A DNA stretch of 64,000 nt from Gemmatimonadota bacterium (GTDB taxonomy: Bacteria; Gemmatimonadota; Gemmatimonadetes; Palauibacterales; KS3-K002), in NCBI GenBank assembly GCA_020344015.1, contig CP070812.1:1970586-2034585 (forward strand). Reading direction: 5' to 3'. Positions 58,839 through 64,000 of the stretch are shown piece by piece. The stretch's first letter is position 1. The number at the start of each line of letters is the position of its first letter. Position numbers and translations under genes: made by a program. The notes beneath the pieces are model-generated. The model ran no database searches, was not told the DNA's origin, and worked only from the letters and a program-made list of their open reading frames with translations.

Positions 58839-59680
58839 CGCCTGCCTCCGAACTCGTGGGCCCAACTCAACGCGATTTCGAACCAGACCTTCGCACCCTC
58901 CGTATCGTCGACACGCGTTCGTTCGGTCGCCGCGTCTTCGTTGATCTGAACGTGCAGTTCGGGCGCCAGGGACAATCCACTCCCCACACGAAACGAAGCC
59001 CAGACGGAGATGTCCACATGCGTCAGGCCGTCCTTCTCGAAGTAGGCCGGCTGCGAGGGAGCGGACTCGCGGACCGCCTGCCCGGCGCTCCAGCCGGCGA
59101 GCGCGCCGAGGTACATGTAGGCGACGGGAAGTATCGGCACTCGGAGATCGATGCTCGTCTCGATGTACGCGCCCTCGATCGCGTCGATGTCATACCAGAG
59201 GTTGATCTTTGGTATGAGTGCCGTCGTTTCCCACCAAAGAGTGGCGTACAACTCGCTCGTGTTCCACGAGCTGTCGCGGCCGCCGGGCACGTCGTCGTCG
59301 AACAGGTATCTCGCGAATCCGACGGCGAGGTCCAAGGGTCCGCCCCGCGTCGAGAGCTCCACCCAGTAGTTCGACTCTCCTAACCCGCCCACCCCGGGCC
59401 CGGTATCGCTGATCTCGTCCTCGCCGCTCCTGGTCTCGAGGCTCCACCAGCCGCCGACGGTCAAGAAACTGTTCGTGTGACGATAGGCTAGGTAAACGTC
59501 CGGCTGAAACACGGGGACGCTGGTCCGGGTGACACCCCGCCAGACGTACCGGTTGACGTACGTGACGTCGGCTCCCGCCACGATCTGTGCTGATCCGACA
59601 TTTGGGAACGCGCTACACGCAACCAGCGCGAGGGCGCAGAGAGGCTGCTGGAAACGGCGGCGAAGAGCGAGAGCCTGCAT
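58835..59680 (-). CDS. TorF/Gcw_chp-like outer-membrane barrel protein
   Basis: 281 residues from ATG 59680 (frame open to 59716). Signal peptide ends NVGSAQ. The mature N-terminus VAGADVTYVNRYVWRGVTRTSVPVFQPDVYLAYRH is the pattern of the TorF/Gcw_chp putative porin family. Strand pairs follow with Trp/Tyr alternation, ending WFEIALSWAHEFGG. The stop overlaps the ceramidase start. The pair may import and degrade a lipid, which is inference. Confidence 0.75.
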   Translation of the reverse strand: MQALALRRRFQQPLCALALVACSAFPNVGSAQIVAGADVTYVNRYVWRGVTRTSVPVFQPDVYLAYRHTNSFLTVGGWWSLETRSGEDEISDTGPGVGGLGESNYWVELSTRGGPLDLAVGFARYLFDDDVPGGRDSSWNTSELYATLWWETTALIPKINLWYDIDAIEGAYIETSIDLRVPILPVAYMYLGALAGWSAGQAVRESAPSQPAYFEKDGLTHVDISVWASFRVGSGLSLAPELHVQINEDAATERTRVDDTEGAKVWFEIALSWAHEFGGRR

Positions 59681-59764
59681 GTTGGGGCAACAAGATTGCG
59701 CGCGAATCAGGGTCACGTATCGCCTAAGATCGCGTCGTACCCTTCGAGCGGCAAGCGAGGTGAC

Positions 59765-60901
59765 TCAGGTGGCGGCGGCAGCTTGTTTGACCAGCTCGGT
59801 GTTCGAACCCGTTTTCCTCATGACAGCGAGCAGCTCCGTCATCGCATCGACCGGAGAAGCTTGAGCGAGGCGATGGCGAATCGCCTGCGAGACAGCGAGC
59901 GTCTGCGGGTCGAGCAGCAGCTCCTCGCGCCGCGTGCTGCTGGCGTTAAGGTCGATGGCTGGGAAGACGCGCCGGTCTGCCAGCTCACGGCTCAGCACCA
60001 GCTCGCTATTGCCGGTGCCCTTGAACTCCTCGAAGATCACATCGTCCATGCGCGAGCCGGTGTCGACGAGTGCGGTCGCGATGATAGTGAGCGAGCCGCC
60101 ACCCTTCGCCGGGTCGATCTTGCGGGCGCTACCGAGGAAACGCTTCGGTCCTTCCATCGAGGATGCGTCTATTCCGCCGCTGAGCGTACGACCGGTGCCT
60201 CGCTCCACGTTGTTGTGGGCGCGTGCCAGCCGCGTGATCGAATCGAGAATAATGACCACGTCTTGCGACAACTCGACGCGGCGCCGCGCCCGCTCCAGAG
60301 TGAGCTGAGCCACCGCTACGTGCCGATCCGCCGGGAAATCGAAGCTGGATGAGACGACCTCGCCGAGACCGCACATCTCCATCTCCGTGACCTCTTCCGG
60401 CCGCTCGTCGACCAGCAGGATGAAAAGCGCGGCGTCGGGATTGTTCTTGACGATCCCCTCCGCCACCGACTGAAGCACCGTGGTCTTACCTGCCTTGGAG
60501 GGTGAGACGATAAGCGCCCGCTGGCCTTTGCCGAACGGACAGAGAAGATCGATCACTCGGTTGGTGAGGTCGGAGTTACCGAGCAGCTCGCGGCCGCACT
60601 CGAGCACGATCTGCTCGTCGGGATGGACTGCGCCCAGCCTACTGAACTGAGGACGGCCTGCCAGTTCTTCAGGGGGGCGGCCGTTGACGGCTGTGATCTC
60701 GGTGAGCGGCGGGCTCTTGCCCTTGCCAGGCGCCTTACCCACCACGCCGGCGATCTCGTCGCCGGTCCGCAGCGCGTACCGCTGGATCAGCTTGCGACCG
60801 ACGTGGACGTCGCAGTCCGACGGCAGGTAGCTGGCCTCGCGACAACGGACGAAGCCGCTACCCTTGTCCCTGAGCTCCAGAACCCCCAACGAGTTTTCCA
60901 C
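59765..60901 (-). CDS. rho: Transcription termination factor Rho
   Basis: 378 residues from GTG 60901. RNA-binding cold-shock-like domain GVLELRDKGSGFVRCREASYLPSDCDVHVG, then the P-loop SPSKAGKT (133-140), Walker B VVIILDSITRLARAHN, and the Q-loop/R-loop stretch RTLSGGIDASSMEGPKRFLGSARKI. The usual N-terminal helical (Rho_N) domain is missing, and the start is near the beginning of the RNA-binding fold. The same frame continues upstream for about 45 Arg/Gly-rich codons (to a TGA), but without ATG/GTG/TTG. A shorter N-terminus than in E. coli is therefore the most economical reading. Confidence 0.93.
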   Translation of the reverse strand: MENSLGVLELRDKGSGFVRCREASYLPSDCDVHVGRKLIQRYALRTGDEIAGVVGKAPGKGKSPPLTEITAVNGRPPEELAGRPQFSRLGAVHPDEQIVLECGRELLGNSDLTNRVIDLLCPFGKGQRALIVSPSKAGKTTVLQSVAEGIVKNNPDAALFILLVDERPEEVTEMEMCGLGEVVSSSFDFPADRHVAVAQLTLERARRRVELSQDVVIILDSITRLARAHNNVERGTGRTLSGGIDASSMEGPKRFLGSARKIDPAKGGGSLTIIATALVDTGSRMDDVIFEEFKGTGNSELVLSRELADRRVFPAIDLNASSTRREELLLDPQTLAVSQAIRHRLAQASPVDAMTELLAVMRKTGSNTELVKQAAAAT

Positions 60902-61230
60902 CAGTGCTCCGATCGGGACCGGACGCGCCGCACCTGAGGCGTTGCGGCCGCCGCTAAGTCCGGCCCTTTTGTGGTGTGCACCTACACTGGGCTGGCGAGC
61001 GCGCAGACGACCCGCTCGCCGGTTGCTACACCGGAGCGGCCGCCGTGTTCACGGTCCAGCAGACCGCCTACCGGCTGCCGCGCTGGGAGAGACGTCACCC
61101 TTGAGTTTTGCCATCAGCAAGCGTCGGCGCAAGCACCGAGCTGACCGGGTTCCAGCTAACACCCAGCCGGGCTAGCTTGTCCATGTAAGTGCAGGCGCCG
61201 TGAGTCTTGGCTGCGGCTAGGGGACCCGAC
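60902..61230. other. Divergent promoter region between rho and the ECF sigma gene
   Basis: About 330 nt without a gene on either strand. A hairpin with an 8-bp stem, GGCGAGCG (60994-61001) and CGCTCGCC (61013-61020), lies in the leader of rho. The right part (61090-61230) presumably holds the promoter of the sigma operon, but I cannot assign boxes. An antisense frame in front of rho is an Arg-rich shadow. Confidence 0.4.
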
Positions 61231-61782
61231 TTGAGCGATGCGATACTCGTACGGCGAGCTCGCCGCGGCGACGCGGCGGCGTTCGAGGCGCTGGTGCGCC
61301 ACCACTACCGGGCGGCGTACGCCGTGGCGCTCGCCGTGCTTGGGAACGCGATGGACGCGGAGGATGTGACCCAGGACTCTTTCGTCCGAGCGGTGGAGCG
61401 AATGGACGAGCTGAGGGAGCCGGAGCGGTTCAAGGGGTGGCTCCTGCAGATCGTCCGCAACCGATCCCGTAACTACCGCAGTTACAGAAGGTTACGGACC
61501 ACGCGGCCGCTCGACACCGTGACGGCCGCGGGCTCCGAGAACCCGGGCGCCGATGCGGAGCGGGCCGAACTGAGGGGAGCGCTCGAGTCGGCCCTTGGGG
61601 AGCTGAGCGAGGTCCAGCGCGAAGTGGTGTTGCTGCACGATCTGGAGGGTTGGAAGCACCGTGAGATCGCCCAGTCTCTGGAGATCTCAGAAGGGATGTC
61701 GCGCCAGCACCTGATGGCCGCCCGCCGCGCCCTGCGCGAGCGGCTGGGTGGTGGGCTTCTAAAGGAGTACTCGAATGACTGA
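61231..61782 (+). CDS. ECF-family RNA polymerase sigma factor
   Basis: 183 residues from TTG 61231 (AGGGG 6 nt upstream; an alternative TTG at 61207). Sigma-2 region: DAAAFEALVRHHYRAAYAVALAVLGNAMDAEDVTQDSFVRAVERM with the DAEDVTQD core, then ERFKGWLLQIVRNRSRNYRSYRR. Sigma-4 helix-turn-helix: LGELSEVQREVVLLHDLEGWKHREIAQSLEISEGMSRQHLMAARRALRERL. It overlaps the membrane protein gene behind it, probably its anti-sigma factor. Confidence 0.92.
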   Translation: MSDAILVRRARRGDAAAFEALVRHHYRAAYAVALAVLGNAMDAEDVTQDSFVRAVERMDELREPERFKGWLLQIVRNRSRNYRSYRRLRTTRPLDTVTAAGSENPGADAERAELRGALESALGELSEVQREVVLLHDLEGWKHREIAQSLEISEGMSRQHLMAARRALRERLGGGLLKEYSND

Positions 61783-62134
61783 CGAACGGATCGATTTCTC
61801 GGCCCTCGACCCAACGGCCGACGGTGACCGGTTTGAGGAGAAGGTGGAGCGGATCAACGCCGTGGTCGCGCCGGCTCTGGCCGTGCGTCGCGCCTCAGCG
61901 AGCGTGTTCGGCCAGGTCGCGGGTTGGTGGCGCCCGCTGTTGGCTGCCGCTGCCATCGCGGGGGTCGTATCGGCAGCGACCCTGGCCCTCGTCGAGGGGC
62001 CAGCCTTGGAAAGCGAGTCCGAGATCGGGGTTGCCGAAGCTATAGGCGTTCCGGAGCAGATCGCGCAGTGGGTGCGGAGCGAGGAATTGCCCGACCCATC
62101 CGAGCTGCTCATAGCGCTGGAGGAACCACGATGA
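61775..62134 (+). CDS. Putative membrane-bound anti-sigma factor
   Basis: 119 residues: cytoplasmic N-terminus (RIDFSALDPTADGDRFEEKVERINAVV), one TM helix near 53-72 (LLAAAAIAGVVSAATLALVEG), and a short periplasmic end. Encoded directly behind the ECF sigma gene with an 8-nt overlap, the usual place for an anti-sigma factor. No zinc (ZAS) His-Cys motif is present, so the class is unclear. The next gene overlaps it by 4 nt. Confidence 0.7.
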   Translation: MTDERIDFSALDPTADGDRFEEKVERINAVVAPALAVRRASASVFGQVAGWWRPLLAAAAIAGVVSAATLALVEGPALESESEIGVAEAIGVPEQIAQWVRSEELPDPSELLIALEEPR

Positions 62135-62604
62135 AGAACGGAGTCGAATCCCTGGGCCGAATCCGCGCTCAGGGGGTAGCGATCCTTCTAGTCACCTTCG
62201 TGGTGGGAGTGCTCGTCGGATTCGCCGGCGAACGCATCCGCAGCGCGCGGCGCGCCGAACTTCCGCCTCTTCCGCCGGCGATGGGGCCCGATATCACGGC
62301 GAGGTTCCGCCAGGGTAACCTGCCCACTATGTTTCGACGGTTGAACTTGACCCCGGAGCAGGCGCGGCAGATCGCGGCCATCATCGATAACGGGCGGCCA
62401 CGCTCTGACGCCATCCTGGACGAAATGCTGCCGCGTCTCCGTGCGGTCACCGACTCGGTCCGGCAGGAGATCCGCGCTGTCCTAACAGCCGAGCAGGCCG
62501 CTCTCTGGGACAGCCTGGCGGCGCACGAGAGGCGCGGTCGAATGCAGGAGCGCATGCCAGGCCGCCGAGGCGGTCGGGGCGCTCCGCCACCACCAAGACC
62601 CTGA
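62131..62604 (+). CDS. LTxxQ-type (CpxP/Spy-like) membrane-anchored periplasmic protein
   Basis: 157 residues, N-terminal TM (about 15-34, VAILLVTFVVGVLVGFAGE). The periplasmic helical part has LNLTPEQARQIAAIIDNGRPR and AVLTAEQAALWDSLAAHERR, the two LTxxQ-like motifs of CpxP/Spy/ZraP, which sense envelope stress or metals. The C-terminus is Arg/Gly/Pro-rich. The ATG overlaps the anti-sigma stop (ATGA). The setting suggests periplasmic sensing in the sigma cascade. Confidence 0.75.
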   Translation: MKNGVESLGRIRAQGVAILLVTFVVGVLVGFAGERIRSARRAELPPLPPAMGPDITARFRQGNLPTMFRRLNLTPEQARQIAAIIDNGRPRSDAILDEMLPRLRAVTDSVRQEIRAVLTAEQAALWDSLAAHERRGRMQERMPGRRGGRGAPPPPRP

Positions 62605-62615
62605 GAAGAAAAGTC

Positions 62616-63185
62616 ATGCGAGTCTCTACCTTTCCGCTGCTGCCAACCGTGGCAGCTCTGACCCTAACCGCAACGCTCGTCGGCTGCTCCGGCAGCGGCG
62701 GTGGCTCCGAAATCGAGCCCACACGCGACGACTTCACCGGCACCTGGTTGCTCAACGACCTCGAGAGCGACGATCCGCGCGAGTTCTTGGCAGGGCCCAA
62801 CCAGGTCGACCCATCGCTGCCCGGCGGCAACCGCCAGCGAGTCAGAGAGCGGGTGAGCGGCATCCTGGCGTCGGCTCGTGTCTTCAGGATGGAACAGACC
62901 GACTCCACGGTCACCATCGTGTTGCAGGACGGCAGGGAGTTAACGTTCTACCCTGACAACCGAGAGGTCGAGAGTCGCGTCGAGGGCCTTGGGGTCGTGA
63001 CGACAAGGGCCCGTTGGCGGGGCGACAAGTTTCAGGTGGTGCGGAAATTGGAAGGCGGCACGCCGACGCTCACCACGACCTACGAACTCAAAGACGAGGG
63101 CCACAAACTCATCGTGAAGTTCAACATGAGCAGCCCGGGTGGGTCGGCAAAGTTCGAGCGGGTCTACGAGGCCGCGCCGGGCTAG
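62616..63185 (+). CDS. Hypothetical lipoprotein
   Basis: 189 residues. Signal peptide with lipobox LVGC (TLTATLVGCSGSGGGSE). The mature part reads DDFTGTWLLNDLESDDPREF and has a lipocalin-like start, then a beta-rich second half (GRELTFYPDNREVESRVEG, TTYELKDEGHKLIVKFNMSSP). It follows the LTxxQ gene by 11 nt, so it is probably the last gene of the sigma operon. The 3' end overlaps the convergent MarR gene by 4 nt. Confidence 0.75.
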   Translation: MRVSTFPLLPTVAALTLTATLVGCSGSGGGSEIEPTRDDFTGTWLLNDLESDDPREFLAGPNQVDPSLPGGNRQRVRERVSGILASARVFRMEQTDSTVTIVLQDGRELTFYPDNREVESRVEGLGVVTTRARWRGDKFQVVRKLEGGTPTLTTTYELKDEGHKLIVKFNMSSPGGSAKFERVYEAAPG

Positions 63186-63724
63186 CCCTGAAGGCCCTCG
63201 AGCGATTCCCGCAGCGATCGTAGAACTTCCGCTGCCCGAACGATCTCCTCCCCACCCTCCGCGACCGCGAGGGCCAAGAATAGCTCGCGCTCCCGCCGCT
63301 CCATACCCGAGATCAGCTCCCTACCACGCTCCGTGACACACACCAGCCTCGAGCGCCTGTGTTCAGGATTGGCCTGCAATTCCACCCAGCCGGCCTCAGA
63401 CAGTGAGTTCACCAACGCCTGCACGTGCTGACGCGTTACCGACCGCCTCCGGGCCAGCTGCGGCACCGTCTGCGGCCAGGACCGCGCCAGATCCCTCAGC
63501 AACGCCCGGCCTCCTCGCGAGGGCGCTCGGGCACCATGCAGCGCCTCGATGCTCGCCTCCACTCGCCTCGACGTGGCAAGGGTCTCTTCGGTCAGCTCGG
63601 CGAGCGCCCGTTCTAACCCTGGTACAGCCTTTCTCCGCCTCGGATCCTCTCCCGCGGGCGCCTGCTCCTCCCGCTTCTCCCTATCCCCCAACTCGCCGAG
63701 CGATAGCGTTCCCAGATTGATCAT
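63182..63724 (-). CDS. MarR-family transcriptional regulator
   Basis: 180 residues. The winged-helix core lies at about 70-150 (RALLRDLARSWPQTVPQLARRRSVTRQHVQALVNSLSEAGWVEL, wing RRSRLVCVTERGRELI), the MarR pattern; flanking helices provide dimerisation. The N-terminal 35 residues are charged. ATG 63724. Two overlapping palindromes lie 40 nt upstream and are probably its operator. The ligand is unknown. Confidence 0.85.
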   Translation of the reverse strand: MINLGTLSLGELGDREKREEQAPAGEDPRRRKAVPGLERALAELTEETLATSRRVEASIEALHGARAPSRGGRALLRDLARSWPQTVPQLARRRSVTRQHVQALVNSLSEAGWVELQANPEHRRSRLVCVTERGRELISGMERRERELFLALAVAEGGEEIVRAAEVLRSLRESLEGLQG

Positions 63725-63764
63725 GTTGGCAACTCCCAGCAGCCGCGAAGATGTGCAAGTAAGT

Positions 63765-63789
63765 TGTCATTATGACAGGTACACTGTCA
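63765..63789. promoter_or_regulatory. Overlapping palindromes upstream of the MarR gene (probable operator)
   Basis: TGTCA-TTA-TGACA (63765-63777) and TGACAG-GTACA-CTGTCA (63773-63789) overlap, giving three alternating TGTCA/TGACA half-sites. This sits between the marR start (63724) and the stop of the racemase gene (63826). MarR regulators usually bind such sites to repress themselves. Confidence 0.6.
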
Positions 63790-63825
63790 ATAGGCGGAGA
63801 TGGCCCCTCAGATAGGCTGCGAGGG

Positions 63826-64000
63826 CTAGGAATCGATCGCACGATCCACACCGGCCTCGGCATGGATCCGGGCGGTGTCGAAGACCGGGAGCGGCGAATC
63901 GTCGGGCTTGATCAGCAGGCCGATCTCGGTGCAGCCGAGGATGACCCCGTCAGCGCCCTGCCCCGCCAACGCCTCGATGATCCGCACGTACTCGCGACGC
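63826..64000 (-). CDS. Aspartate/glutamate racemase family protein (C-terminal part)
   Basis: 58 codons end at a TAG (minus strand) at 63826-63828; the gene continues past the right edge. Read to the stop: [20 protein letters not shown], then [20 protein letters not shown], then [16 protein letters not shown]. The motif LGCTEIGLL carries the second catalytic Cys of Asp/Glu racemases (GCTE), and VFDTARIHA follows as in that family. The partner Cys in the N-terminal half is outside the window. Confidence 0.85.
   Translation of the reverse strand, partial: RREYVRIIEALAGQGADGVILGCTEIGLLIKPDDSPLPVFDTARIHAEAGVDRAIDS

Overview
This window is high-GC (roughly 60-65 %), densely coded chromosomal DNA from a Gram-negative, diderm bacterium. 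Evidence for an outer membrane is a TonB-dependent receptor, TolC, an RND pump, several beta-barrel proteins and ExbB/ExbD. The gene mix (single-copy housekeeping genes, many lipoproteins, type IV pilins, a membrane Ser/Thr kinase, a DUF2339 protein, a Rho factor without a long N-terminal domain) would suit Gemmatimonadota or a relative. That placement is a judgement from gene content, not the result of a search. No rRNA, tRNA, CRISPR array, transposase or phage module was recognised.

Layout. 1-7.1 kb (minus strand): rpsU with promoter and terminator, then a tight tilS-hpt-ftsH-folP-cdaA unit, then exbB and a truncated exbD. 7.1-8.9 kb: NDH-2 and a four-helix membrane protein. 9.2-9.8 kb: a type IV pilin behind a near-consensus sigma-54 promoter. 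10-15.5 kb: a BNR/Asp-box protein, yqeC (selenium-dependent hydroxylase maturation), a Met/His-rich outer-membrane barrel, an exported NIPSNAP-like protein, a DUF3179 gene interrupted by one in-frame TGA, and a second pilin. 15.5-21.7 kb: a barrel protein, two convergent glycosyltransferases, a quinone reductase and a REC-GAF-GGDEF protein. 21.8-25.9 kb: a five-gene minor-pilin operon, including tandem PilX-like paralogues, also behind a sigma-54 type promoter. 26-33 kb: DUF2339, GlsB, HutH, a FetAB-like ABC pair and HisA. 33-39.5 kb: small proteins, a TPR protein, a CPBP-like protein, VOC, SodA with a Fur-like box, and an NmrA-like protein. 39.5-45 kb: RND efflux operon. 45-54.9 kb: Hsp15, DinB, PEBP, a TonB receptor lying between a decayed ligase fragment and an intact ATP-dependent ligase, and a frameshifted DUF4440 lipoprotein. 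55-64 kb: membrane Ser/Thr kinase, ceramidase with a TorF-like barrel, Rho, an ECF sigma/anti-sigma/LTxxQ operon, a MarR regulator and a racemase fragment.

The most notable observation is the DUF3179 gene at 13705-14742. Its frame is open on both sides of a TGA that falls exactly where the family has the first Cys of its CPxC motif. A perfect 7-bp hairpin with a G-first apical loop begins 15 nt after the TGA, which is bacterial SECIS geometry. This points to a candidate selenoprotein family, and yqeC, another selenium-related gene, lies about 2 kb upstream. The second regulatory theme is sigma-54 control of both the pilin and the minor-pilin operon. Two genes in the 10-13 kb region also appear to start at non-standard codons (ATC, ACG) behind strong Shine-Dalgarno sites.
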